DNA of 64,000 nt from Monoplex corrugatus (lineage: Eukaryota > Mollusca > Gastropoda > Littorinimorpha > Ranellidae): NCBI GenBank assembly GCA_030674185.1, contig JAPXFY010000026.1, forward strand, positions 37,283,709 to 37,347,708. The letters run 5' to 3'. How positions within the stretch are numbered: position 1 is the first letter of the stretch; every line of letters starts with the position of its first letter. The translations under genes and the position numbers were made by a program. Shown here one piece after another: positions 11,701 to 22,716 of this stretch. Under the pieces are notes generated by a model. It made no database searches, was not told the origin of the DNA, and saw nothing but the letters and a program-made list of their open reading frames with translations.

Positions 11701-11960
11701 AACCAGAAAAAACATGAAAATAGAGTAAGAATGCGTATTTAATACAACAAGACAAGACAGGTGCAAATTTTCGGCCAACTGGCCTTTGTCAAGCGTAAGA
11801 TGTATTTTGTTTGTTTGTTTGTAATCGTACTCTTGACAAAGGCCCGAAAATTTGCGCCTGTCTTGTCTTGTTGCATTAAATACGCGTTCTTATTCTTTTT
11901 TCGCGTTTTTTTTTCTGGTTCCTGTTTGCTTGAACGCGGGCAGTCACACTTGTTTTGGAT
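11701..11960 (+). mobile_element. AACCAG...TTGGAT element, copy B, with inverted arms and 13-bp TSD
   Basis: A 260-bp insertion in the LINE relic. It is flanked by a perfect 13-base duplication TTCGAATACAATG (11688-11700 and 11961-11973). Bases 11701-11792 and about 11832-11925 are inverted copies of each other (AACCAGAAAA... against ...TTTTTTTCTGGTT), so single strands could fold into a hairpin. The right end carries a further 35 bases not in the inverted repeat. There is no coding region. Shared ends with copy A support the boundaries. Confidence 0.75.
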
Positions 11961-12251
11961 TTCGAATACAATGTCAGCATACATATCAGAACTCTTCCTG
12001 CCATACAAATCTTCCAAAGCTCTCAGGTCTAAAGGAACTTCTCTTTTAACCGTATCTCTGTTCTCGCTAACAACTTGCGGAAAGAAATCTTTCTGTTTTT
12101 GGCCCAGCAACATGGAACTCGATACCAAAATTATTAAGACAAAACAGTTGTCTGCTTACAGTCAAAAAGCAGGTGAAGACACATCTCTTTCAGAAATATC
12201 TCTCAAATTCGTAAGTGAATGCTTGTGTCTCTTCTACATCCAGTGATATTG

Positions 12252-12374
<123 letters not shown>

Positions 12375-12493
12375 ATTTCGTCCAATATCACTCACAGTGA
12401 AAATGCGTTAAATCAAAGAACGAACGAACGAACACACACACAGACACACACAATCATATACACACATGTGAGTTTATGTGTTTGTGTGTTTGT

Positions 12494-12563
<70 letters not shown>
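12494..12563. repeat. (GT)n microsatellite
   Basis: About 70 bases of GT, in opposite sense to the CA tract 120 bases upstream. Confidence 0.97.
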
Positions 12564-12564
<1 letters not shown>

Positions 12565-12835
12565 TTGTTACTGATAAATTGAAAAACATTTTTTTTTTTT
12601 TTTTATGAACCATATTCATCCTGCACTGACATGTCGGTATTTGCATGTATCCCCTATTAACAATGTTTGTACTTCATTATAATATACTGACATGGTAATA
12701 CTCATGCCGCATTGGTGTAGGTATCCTATTGTTTGTATTGCATTAATATATTATCATCGCTATGTCTACGCTGTTTGCAATGTGCAACAAGTAGGCTAAT
12801 CTATTACGCTGTGTACCTGCGTTACATAAATGGAA

Positions 12836-12946
12836 TTATCACCATCATCATTTCTATCATCATCATCATCTTTATATTATTAGTAGTATTGTTATTGCTA
12901 TTAGATTTAGTAGTAGTAGTATATAATTATTATTATCAGTATTATT

Positions 12947-12978
<32 letters not shown>

Positions 12979-13012
12979 TATTATTATTATTATCGTCAGC
13001 ATAATCATCATT
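12836..13012. repeat. ATC/ATT trinucleotide-rich tract
   Basis: Imperfect trinucleotide repeats with a pure (ATC)n core at about 12948-12978 followed by (ATT)n. The neighbouring bases 13020-13425 hold nothing I recognise. Confidence 0.9.
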
Positions 13013-13425
13013 AACATTGATATCGTCACAATGAAATACCACGTCTTAAATGCCGGCCGCTCTCCTCGGAGAACTCATGTCGCCTTTGTACAGCGCCACC
13101 CAGTTTTCGCTTGTTCATTTTCCTGTAGGTGTGTGTTGCTGTTTACGTATAGAAATGGAATATTTCTTCGCACAGAAATTGGCCAGGAACAATTCTTTTC
13201 TTGCCCACCTTGCCTTAAGTTGCACACAGAATCTCAGTAAATCGCCTCATTCGAAATATTATCGCAGTGGATTAACAGAGTTTTCATCTCCCTGGATGCA
13301 CAACGTGTTTAGGTTACGGGTTTAATAAATGAAAATACAATGTCGGTACAGCGGTTTGATTTTGGCAGGTACCGCTCTCTGTCATCTCCTGCATGTCTCT
13401 TCTTAAAGTTTTATTTTTCATATTT

Positions 13426-13990
13426 GTGATCCGTTTTAACAAAATGAGTTCTAAGGTGAAAATAACTGATTTCAGGATATTATGGTTTTCAAAATGTCCA
13501 GATTATTAACTTTCTTTTCATATGAAAATTATTATTCTACTCCTACAAAATAAGGAAGTTATAATTCAATCGGAAAATGTATTTAAAATGCGTTTTAACC
13601 AGATAATGGCATGCTTTCCTTGTGTCAGAGAAAGGGATATAAAAACTTAAATAACAAGACAATTACAGTAAATTTTCACACCAATTTTTGTATACTATTG
13701 TGGCATGATGTGTTTTACCATGATACAAAATTTAGTAAAGATTGGTGAAGTAGAAATACCTGTTGCTAAGGTAAAACTTCACTGAAGTGGTGAAAATTTT
13801 AAAACCTGATGTTCTCAAAATGGCTGTTTGCTATGTTACACACTTCAAACACCCATAACTTCCTTATTTTTAGGAGCAGAATAATAAATTTCAAATAAAA
13901 AGAAAGTTAATAATCTGGACATTTTGAAAATCATAATATCCTAAAATCTATTATTTTCACCTTAAGACTCATTTTGTTAAAACGGGTCAC
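13426..13990. mobile_element. Long-armed MITE (about 565 bp, arms about 137 bp)
   Basis: Bases 13426-13563 and 13854-13990 are inverted copies. Both arms read GTGAYCCGTTTTAACAAAAT, then AAGGTGAAAATAA, AGGATATTATG, AAAATGTCCAGATTATTAAC and AAGGAAGTTAT inward. The 290-base middle is AT-rich with no open frame. This is the structure of a non-autonomous DNA transposon. The flanks are AT-rich and give no unambiguous target duplication; the family is not identified. Confidence 0.75.
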
Positions 13991-14058
13991 ATATGTATAT
14001 ATACATATATGTACATACATATACATATATACATACATATACATATATATATATACAT
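13991..14058. repeat. (TA/CATA)n tract
   Basis: Alternating ATATAC/ATGTAC repeats that directly abut the MITE's right arm. Confidence 0.85.
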
Positions 14059-14103
14059 GACTACAGTGTTGACAACAAAGAAGACGACGATGGGGGTTTG
14101 TCC

Positions 14104-14356
14104 TTTGGGCCCGTCTCATTGGGTCCCCGTCTCATTGGGCCCCCCTCTCATTGGGCCCCCACACTTTTCTGTAGTAATAAGAAAACGTGTCATTGGGCCC
14201 CCGTCTCTTTGGGCCCCCGTCCCTTTGAGCCCCCATCTCTTTGAGCCCCCGTATCATTGGGTCCCCGTCTCATTGGGCCCCCGTCTCATTGGGCCCCCAC
14301 ACTTTTCTGTAGTAATAAGAAAACGTGTCATTGGGCCCCCGTCTCTTTGGGCCCCC
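14104..14356 (+). repeat. 16-bp GGGCCCCCGTCTCATT array, forward arm
   Basis: Tandem units of the type CATTGGGCCCCCGTCT, with variants GTCTCTTT and TTGAGCC. A segment of about 68 bases containing CACTTTTCTGTAGTAATAAG occurs twice exactly (from about 14147 and 14291), showing a recent larger duplication. The complementary array lies at 14999-15404. Confidence 0.9.
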
Positions 14357-14398
14357 AGCATAATAAACAAGATAATTATGTTCCCTGCTACTGCAAAT

Positions 14399-14416
14399 GT
14401 GTGTGTGTGTGTGTGT

Positions 14417-14509
<93 letters not shown>

Positions 14510-14525
14510 GGTGTGTGTGTGTGTT
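14399..14525. repeat. (GT)n microsatellite
   Basis: About 125 bases of GT with two interruptions (ATG near 14420, TTTTG near 14508). Confidence 0.97.
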
Positions 14526-14779
14526 TGATTGATTAAAAATGTGTGGAATAGCACCCAGAGAAAACTGCTAGGCAATTTTATTAAAACTTATTATGTTTAG
14601 TAGAGGCCCAAAATGTCGCATCGACCCAAAATGTCGCACCAATTCAAAATGACCACATTTGTGCATTCCAGCTACCATATAGTTAGAGTTTTGAGTTTAG
14701 GTAAAACTCCATAAACAATGTGCGTTTTGCGTGTGAGCTTGAAACGAGCCCGTCAGTCTGTCAGTATGTATGAATGTAG

Positions 14780-14792
14780 ATGTATGTATGTG

Positions 14793-14824
<32 letters not shown>

Positions 14825-14878
14825 TGTATGTATGTATGTATGTATGTATGTATATATGTATGTATGTATGTATGTATG
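14780..14878. repeat. (TGTA)n microsatellite
   Basis: About 100 bases of TATG repeats with single TATA interruptions. Confidence 0.97.
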
Positions 14879-14998
14879 CATTGATCATTTTGGCCTATTT
14901 AGCTGTCAAACAGTGAAATAGACCTAACTGACCACTGGTCGGGCATATACATCAATACATTTTGGACCGGCCCGGTGCGACATTTTCGGCCTTGTAAC

Positions 14999-15404
14999 AA
15001 TGAGACGGGGACCCAAAGAGACGGGGGCCCAATGAGACGGGGGCTCAAAGACACGGGGACCCAAAGAGACGGGGGCCCAATGAGACGGGGGCCCAATGAG
15101 ACCGGGGCTCAAAGACACGGGGACCCAAAGAGACGGGGGCCCAATGAGACGGGGGCTCAAAGACACGGGGACCCAAAGAGACGGGGGCCCAATGAGACGG
15201 GGGCCCAATGAGACCGGGGCTCAAAGACACGGGGACCCAAAGAGACGGGGGCCCAACGAGACGGGGGCTCAAAGACACGGGGACCCAAAGAGACGGGGCC
15301 CCAATGAGACGGGGGCCCAATGAGACGGGGGCTCAAAGACACGGGGACCCAAAGAGACGGGGACCCAATGAGACGGGGGCCCAATGAGACGGGGGCTCAA
15401 AGAC
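14999..15404 (-). repeat. 16-bp GGGCCC array, inverted arm, higher-order
   Basis: About 25 units of GAGACGGGGGCCCAAT, the reverse complement of the units at 14104-14356. Three unit types (ending GGGCCCAATGAGAC, GGGACCCAAAGAGAC and GGGCTCAAAGACAC) recur in a fixed order, giving higher-order repeats of roughly 48-64 bases. It reads as an open frame in several phases because 16 bp shifts the phase each unit; none is credible as protein. Confidence 0.9.
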
Positions 15405-15964
15405 ATCATCCCCGACGATGATGCCACCTACGAAGATGAAACTGAAAAGAGAAACAGTGCATAAGACAAAAACGAAAAATATATCCCCAATCGTCTCCAT
15501 TTACATGATTCTGTACTCGACGGTGTTGATAGTGAATAGATAGAGAAAATATTTTTGTCTCTCAGTCACAAAATAAACAACAAAAATGAAAACAACAAAG
15601 ACTTAACCATTTCAGATGTTAGTGATATTCCGGATGTTTTCCTAATACATTTTGGCGGCAGAGGCTGTTTCAGGACACAAAGTCTAGAGATAGTATGTCA
15701 GAACATAGTGAAACTTATACACACACTCTTTGTACGACATACGAAATTGCAATCATCATCAACTAACTGGAACACAACATTATTCGAAAAGGGAAAAGTT
15801 TTGATTGATTTGATTCAGTTTGAACATCGACACCCACCTCAAGAGATATGGCCGACGGGTATAACCATCCCAGGGCAGTGGGGGAAGGGGGACTTATCTA
15901 ATCCTATACTGACACCACCAGAACAACAATGATGTTAAGATGGGACAGTGAGAAGGCCAATTTT
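15405..15964. other. No recognised feature
   Basis: A 125-codon open frame starts at 15555 but shows no domain, repeat or codon signature I can identify. Not called as a gene. Confidence 0.4.
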
Positions 15965-16050
15965 AATGTAGCGCACCCCGGGATTCGAACCTGCAACTAT
16001 ATCCATGTGAATCCGACGCTCAAAGCAACTGAGCTACTGGTTCCCGCAGA
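15965..16050 (-). mobile_element. tRNA-like SINE head or tRNA pseudogene
   Basis: On the minus strand the sequence holds TAGCTCAGTTGC (A-box-like), CGTCGGATTCACATGG (anticodon-arm-like) and a perfect B box GGTTCGAATCCC. The acceptor stem does not pair convincingly, so this is more likely the head of a SINE than a working tRNA gene. No body is defined downstream. Confidence 0.5.
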
Positions 16051-16184
16051 GAGAAGAGTTCTCGATGCCACAATAAAACTACAGTGGACTAATCATCAAG
16101 GACGCATATCTTTCCATCGTCATGACCAAGAGCAAGCTGAAAAACCAAAAACAACACGTGAAAGATGATATCCATGTCTCTTTC

Positions 16185-16790
16185 TTTCTTTCTTTTATTA
16201 TTGCTGTTTAAAGCCCAGCCGACTGCGCAGAGCCATATCAGGGCTATTACCGCTTCAAAACACACAAAACTTCAACAGGAAAAAAAGAAAATGAAGTACA
16301 CATATCAATGCATTCGCGCACATTATCTAAGGACATGCCCCCGGCGTAGGACCATTCCGTCCGATTTATCGCACAGGGGAGATTCAAAAAACACACCTGA
16401 ATACAAATATAAGCACACATAAGGACTCCAAAACATATATAAAAAACAGGCATAAATTACCTAAAATTGCTTCCGCATATCTCACCTCCTTAGAGCCAAA
16501 AGTGCACTTAATACATGTATCCAATTATCAATCCGAAGAAAAAGTACGTTAGACTTTATCGAAAAAATACAGGTGAACGGACCAGTAAGGCAGAAAATAA
16601 ATAGAAATGACAGAAAGCAAGGCAACAAGGCAGAAACAAAGAGAGTGACAGAAAAGGGGAAATTTCTAGCACAGAATTTCCAGGTGGAGGATACTATTTA
16701 TACTGAAAGAGCCCCCGGCAACCCAACGGGGGGATCCATGTCTCACAGAAGGGGTCTGGCACCATGATTGGCAACAATGGCCGCCATGCG
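16185..16790 (-). mobile_element. LINE 3' UTR fragment (family D), copy 1
   Basis: The reverse complement of this stretch matches 27345-27950 along its whole length (shared blocks CTTTCAGTATAAATAGTAT, TTGATAATT, GTATTCAGGTGT, TAGCCCTGATATG). It ends AGCCCTGATATGGCT...GTCGGCTGGGCTTTAA, the same end used by the RNase H LINE. No coding region remains. Together the two copies define a family of 3' ends with an inverted AGCCC/GGGCT pair. Confidence 0.75.
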
Positions 16791-17139
16791 CATGACTTCT
16801 TTTGGGTCAAAAACACAGACGACGTTGACGACAACAACATCAACTTACGATACAGAAGAACAAGTGGACAGATGAGAGAGATTCAAAGCAGCCCCTTCCC
16901 TTCACCACAACTTCGCTCTCAACATGGGGCAGTGGAGATAGGTGTCAGACGGACGAGGTTATCCATCCGATACCGTACACATGTCCCATACGAGAAGCAA
17001 GAAACTCAGCGGAGAACCAGGCGGCAGAAGGCCCACATAGGAGAAATCTTCGTCATCAAACATGTGTTTCGACCGAGAGCAGCTTCCAGGAGGAGCGAAT
17101 GAACCCGCTAAGAAACTAACAGACCAAACACCAGTATAC

Positions 17140-20100
17140 GAGAACCTTAGCCACTGTTCAGGTCAGGTCGGATAGATGTATCCGCTACTGGTAACCTGGA
17201 ACCCAGTACTACCTGTCACAGGGTCGAATTGCTGGCGACTAAACCAGCAACCCCACCAGTCCTCTCAGGAGGATGGTGAGGAGGGTGGCTAGAAACCCTG
17301 GTGGAAATAAATTAGATCCATCAAAGGGCGCCAGCTCTGGAGAGCTACCCGCGGCCATCTAGCTAAGGGAGTAAACCCTGACAGTAAATCCGGTGTGGGG
17401 CCACTAAGGCTGTTGGATGGCAAACTTTGTCACTTTCCGGCAGCTCCTGCGGCCGCGTTGGCACCAACACGTAACAGCCCTGCTGTTCCTTTGGATCTGT
17501 CAGCGAGGTGGAGAGGGGGGACAAGTTGCATGGGCAACAACCTGTCTTCCATATTACACTGCCCAGGCTTACATCCGTCCATTCATCCACAAACACTCTG
17601 CACCTACGACCTGGAGAGGACACTCCAGCCTCGCTACTAACACTAGTGTCGGCACAACACGGAAAGCAACAGATACCGGTGATAAGTCATTGCTCAACTG
17701 GCGTAGAGCTGACGCCAGGGGTTGCTTTTGACGGTGGGAGAGACCTTCGTGTCTTACTGGACAGCTACCGCCCACCTAAGCTGGGCAGCCCCCAGCCAGT
17801 TAGGTGCTGTCCCGCCACGACCTGTCTTCTTCATTGGGTGCATGAAGATCAGGAGAAAATCTGACAAGCAGGTCGTTAATTACCGCACCAAACAAAAAGA
17901 AAAATTCAAATTCAAGAAACGGATCAGGAAAAGGATCAGCAGTGAAACTGGGCTGTTGGAATGTCCGAACAATGATGCCTGGGCTCTCCCAAGATCTGCA
18001 AGACATCAGCGACGCCAGAAAAACCGCCGTCATAAACAGCGAACTAAAGAGGCTCAATGTGGACATTGCCACTCTGCAGGAAACACGGCTGGCTGACTCA
18101 GGAACATTAAAGGAAAGGGACTACACCTTTTTCTGGCAAGGAAAGAGTTCTGATGCCCCAAGAGAGCACGGAGTAGGCTTTGCAGTTAGGAACAGCCTGC
18201 TGAACATGATTGAACCGGCAGCGGCGGTTCAGAACGACTCTTGACTCTCCGCCTCAACACCACCGAAGGCTATGTCACTCTCATCAGCGTTTATGCCCCA
18301 ACTCTGTCCGCCTCTCCAGACACCAAGGATGAGTTCTACGAAAATCTTGCATCAACCATAAGGAACATCCCCAGGACAGAACAACTTGTTCTCCTGAGCG
18401 ACTTCAACGCCAGAGTGGGTGCAGACAATGACTCATGGCCCTTCTGCCTCGGTTCCTTTGGAGTGGGGAAAATGAATGAGAATGGACAGCGACTGCTTGA
18501 GTTTTGCGCCTGCCATGAACTGTGCATCGCCAACTCCTTCTTCAAGACGAAGCCTCAGCACAAAGTCTCCTGGAGGCATCCCCGCTCAAAACATTGGCAC
18601 CAACTGGATTTGATCCTAGTAAGACGTGCCGCTATCAAAAACGTTCTCCACACTCGCTCTTATCACAGCGCAGACTGCGACACAGACCACTCTCTGGTAT
18701 GTTGCAAGATCAGGCTACAACCAAAGAAGTTCCACTGCTCAAAGAAACAAGGGAACCCTCGCATTGACGTCAGCAAGATGTCTCAGCCAGATCTTGTAGA
18801 ACAGTTCGCAGAGGCCTTTCAGAGAGAATACAATGCATTGCAGCCCAGAGACTCTGCCACTGAGAGATGGGAAACGCTACGAGACACCATGCACCGCATT
18901 GCTATGGCCACCTTTGGGAAGAAAACTGTGAAGTCCCACGACTGGTTTGAGGCCAAATCATCAGAGATGACTCCCACTGTTGAGGCCAAGCGTGCCGCAC
19001 TCACCAAGTATAAGCGGTCACCCAGTGAGAAGAACCTGCAAATCCTCAGGGCTGCCAGAAGTAAGGTTCAGCTTAACGCCAGGCGCTGCGCAAACGAGTA
19101 CTGGACAGAGCTCAGCGAAGAGATACAGAGTGCTGCTGAAAGAGGCAACATCCGAGGAATGTATGATGGCATCAAGAGGGCACTGGGACCAACACAGAGC
19201 AAGATCGCCCCCCTCAAATCCTCCACTGGGGAAGTAATCAGCAATCCTAGCCAACAGATGGAAAGATGGGCGGAACACTACTCCGACCTCTACTCCACAC
19301 AGAACATGAGTCCCCCTTAGCCCTCGATGCCATCAAGTGCATGCCGGTAATGGAAGAACTGTGGACGAACTCAGCAAGGCCATTGATAGCCTGGCATCAG
19401 GGAAGGCACCTGGCAACGACGGAATTCCCCCAGACCTCATCAAGCACTGCAAGACTTCTCTTCTGCACCCTTTGCACGCAGTTCTCTGTCAGTGTTGGAA
19501 TGAGGGAGCTGTACCAAAGGACATGAGGGACGTCAAGATCGTCACCCTGTACAAAAACAAGGGCGAAAGGAGCGACTGCAACAACTACAGAGGTATCTCG
19601 CTCCTCAGCATTGTTGGCAAAGTCTATGCTCGGGTCCTCCTAATCCGCCTGCAGAAACTGGCTGAACGCGTCTACCCGGAATCACAGTGTGGTTTTCGAG
19701 CAGAGAGATCCACGGTAGACATGGTCTTCTCCCTTCGCCAAATCCAGGAAAAGTGCAGAGAGCAGCGGATGCCCCTGTATGTGGCATTCATTGACCTCAC
19801 CAAGGCCTTTGACCTAGTCAGCAGAGATGGCCTTTTCAGGGCTCTCCGAAAAATCGGCTGCCCCCCCAAACTGCACAGCTTAATTGAGTCCTTCCACTCA
19901 AACATGAAAGGGATGGTGCAGTTCAACGGAAACCTCTCCAAGCCCTTCGACGTACGCAGCGGTGTGAAACAAGGCTGCGTCCTGGCCCCAACCCTCTTTG
20001 GAATCTTCTTCGCTCTCCTCCTGAGGCATGCGTTCAGCACAGCGCAAGAAGGGATCCACCTGCGGACCAGATCAGATGGCAGGCTCTTCAACCTCGCCCG

Positions 20101-21210
20101 CCTCAGAGCAAGGACAAAGGTCCGTGAAGCCCTCATCAGAGACATGCTATTTGCCGACGATGCCGCAGTTGTGACCCATACTCAGCGGGACTTGCAGTCA
20201 CTAATGGACCGCTTCTCCCAGGCCTGCAAAGATTTTGGTCTGACCATCAGTTTTAAGAAGACAAACGTCTTGGGCCAAGACACGCCATCTCCACCAGCCA
20301 TCACCATTGATGACTACGAGCTTGAAGCCATCCATCAATTCACATATCTTGGGTCCACCATCACCGATAACCTCTCCCTTGACACAGAGGTCGACAAGAG
20401 GATCGGGAAGGCAGCCACAACACTAGCCCGCCTCACACAAAGGGTGTGGACAAATCCCAAGCTGACCACAAAGACAAAGATGGCTGTATACAACGCCTGT
20501 GTCCTCAGCACCTTGCTGTATGGCAGCGAGGCGTGGACCACGCATGCTCATCAGGAGAAAAGGCTCAATACCTTCCACCTGAGAAGCCTACGGCGCATAC
20601 TTGGCATTTCCTGGCAAGACAAGGTGACCAACACCGAAGTCCTAACCTGCGCTGGCCTCCCAACCATGCATACCATGCTGAGACAGCGTCGGCTGCGCTG
20701 GTTGGACCACGTTCGCCGCATGGAAGATGGTCGCATCCCAAAAGACATCCTTTATGGTGAGCTTGCCACAGGGCAGAGAAACATTGGCCGCCCACAGTTG
20801 AGATACAAAGACGTTTGCAAGCGTGACATGAAGGCGCTTGAGATCAACACTGAGTCCTGGGAGGACCTCGCAGACGACCGCAACAGCTGGAGAACTACTC
20901 TCAAGAAACAGCTGCGGATTGGTGAGGACAAACTGTCAGCTGCTGCAGCAGAAAAGCGAGTTCGCAGAAAAGGGATGACAGCCAACAGACCAGCATCAGC
21001 ATACACATGCGACCGCTGCGACAGAGACTGCCTCTCTCGCATTGGTCTCTACAGTCACAGGCGACGCTGCTTGGACCAAGCAGAGAGCCCATCTAGACAT
21101 TAGAACGGATGTACTTTGTCCATGGTCAGGCATGACCGAAGGAGGCCTACTATATACTATAGCCACTGTGAGAACTGTTGTCGATACAATCGCTAATATG
21201 AAGACTACCG
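17140..21210 (+). mobile_element. Near full-length AP-endonuclease LINE (family C)
   Basis: An untranslated leader (about 17140-17940) carries one endonuclease-RT reading unit to the stop at 21103, followed by a 100-base 3' part. The precise 5' end is uncertain. The organisation is that of RTE/RTEX-like LINEs with a single large protein and a terminal zinc finger. GC content is higher than in the neighbouring elements, which suggests a different history or younger age. Confidence 0.85.
17942..21103 (+). pseudogene. Endonuclease-reverse transcriptase of LINE C, three frame breaks
   Basis: The endonuclease opens with GCWNVRTM, then ATLQETRL (catalytic Glu), SVYAPTL, LLSDFNARVG (Asp/Asn) and DTDHSLV (catalytic His). 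The RT follows with SGKAPGNDGIP, NNYRGISLLSIVGK, FIDLTKAFDLV, SGVKQGCVLAPTLF, the catalytic LFADDAAV and TYLGSTI. The C-terminus has RLRWLDHVRRM and a C2HC finger, CDRCDRDC...SHRRRC (near 21008-21068). The frame breaks at about 18241, about 19310 and about 19350; elsewhere it is open, including 588 codons from 19337 to 21103. Catalytic residues are retained. The proteins would nick DNA and reverse transcribe element RNA. Confidence 0.9.
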
Positions 21211-21426
21211 GTACAACATGAACAGAAAGTTAATGATGGTGATCATGTTGATAATGATGATAATGGACTTTCGGACTCTTTTATCGATCAGACGATGAGT
21301 ACGCATACTGATGACACGAGAGCTACCACAAGGATAAATATGACAGAGGACTTTTATTGGAATGAGGAATATAACCACTACGATAGTCAGGATAAAGACT
21401 ACTGCAAGGACAACCAACAACAGCAC

Positions 21427-22437
21427 AAAGAACTACCACCAGGACAACTGTCACCACAAGGACTACCACCATGACAACTGTCACCACAAGGACTACCACC
21501 ATGACAACAGTCACCACAAGGACTACCACCATGACAACAGTCACCACAAGGACTACCACCATGACAACAGTCACCACAAGGACTACCACCATGACAACTG
21601 TCACCACAAGGACTACCACCATGACAACTGTCACCACATGGACTACCATCATGACAACTGTCAACACAAGGACTACCACCATGACAACTGTCACCACATG
21701 GACTACCATCATGACAACTGTCACCACAAGGACTACCACCATGACAACTGTCACCACATGGACTACCACCATGACAACTGTCACCACAAGGACTACCACC
21801 ATGACAACTGTCACCACATGGACTACCACCATGACAACTGTCACCACAAGGACTACCACCATGACAACTGTCACCACATGGACTACCATCATGACAACTG
21901 TCACCACAAGGACTACCACCATGACAACTGTCACCACAAGGACTACCACCATGACAACAGTCACCACATGGACTACCACCATGACAATTGTCACCACAAG
22001 GACTACCACCATGACAACTGTCACCACATGGACTACCATCATGACAACTGTCACCACAAGGACTACCACCATGACAACTGTCACCACATGGACTACCATC
22101 ATGACAACTGTCACCACAAGGACTACCACCATGACAACTGTCACCACATGGACTACCATCATGACAACTGTCAACACAAGGACTACCACCATGACAACTG
22201 TCACCACAAGGACTACCACCAAGACAACTGTCACCACAAGGACTACCATCATGACAACAATCAACACAAGGACCACCATCATGACAATGTCACCACAAGA
22301 ACTACCACCATGACAACAGTCACCACATGGACTACCACCATGACAACTGTAACCACAAGGACTACCACCATGACAACAGTCACCACAAGGACTACCACCA
22401 TGACAACAGTCACCACAAGGACTACCACAAAGAATAC
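21427..22437. repeat. 30-bp minisatellite, about 34 units
   Basis: Units of 30 bp (CACCACAAGGACTACCACCA + TGACAACTGT). Two variants, one with CACAAGG/ACCACC and one with CACATGG/ACCATC, alternate over much of the array, giving a 60-bp period. Because 30 is a multiple of three, long open frames appear on both strands (HHKDYHHDNC, TTVTTRTTTM, VVTVVMVVVL). A one-base deletion near 22288 shifts phase. A consensus-like donor ACT/GTAAGTA lies at about 22437-22445. Confidence 0.95.
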
Positions 22438-22569
22438 TGTAAGTATGAGGTTTCATAACTACATCCCTTACCCGATTCCCCTAATTTCTTTTCATGTCTT
22501 GAAGTCTTTCTGTGGTATTCAAAGTACCTTCGATGGTTCATATAACAATATAAAAACACTGAGCATGAG

Positions 22570-22716
22570 TCACACACACACACAACACACACATGCACAC
22601 ACATATACACACACCGCTCGTTCGCACACACGCACGCACATACACCACACATGCACACGCACACACACACACTCACACACACAAGCAGAGGGGGAGAGAG
22701 AGAGAGAGAGAGAGAT
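22570..22716. repeat. CA-rich then GA microsatellite
   Basis: Imperfect CA repeats to about 22685 followed by GA repeats at 22692-22714. The stretch 22720-23100 shows nothing recognisable. Confidence 0.9.

Larger units (their letters stand above)
10230..12210 (+). pseudogene. Decayed L2/CR1-like LINE coding region
   Basis: Plus-strand translations in shifting frames give recognisable RT blocks: GIVPQNFKDALVKPLLKKSSLDPK at the start (typical ...PLLKK-LDP linker), a fingers block near 10610 ending in LEVNNLFEPF, remnants of the DLSAAFD block at 10790-10830, VPQVSVLGLILC at 10973 (the VPQGSVLGP block), FFAYDP in place of the FADD box near 11080, and the C-terminal LHWLPVSARIEC block near 11630. 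Many stops and frame changes. The element is interrupted by a 19-bp minisatellite and by an inserted 260-bp element. Confidence 0.75.

Noticed and set aside
14999..15404. G-quadruplex cluster
   Set aside because: The G runs are separated by 11-12 bases and each is followed by CCC, which would pair as GGGCCC, so quadruplex folding is unlikely.
15555..15932. 125-codon gene
   Set aside because: No domain, no codon bias, no homologous text recognised; length is within chance for this composition.
21427..22437. CRISPR-like array
   Set aside because: The units are contiguous with no spacers, the DNA is eukaryotic and there are no cas genes. The same applies to the 44-, 57-, 60- and 62-bp arrays.
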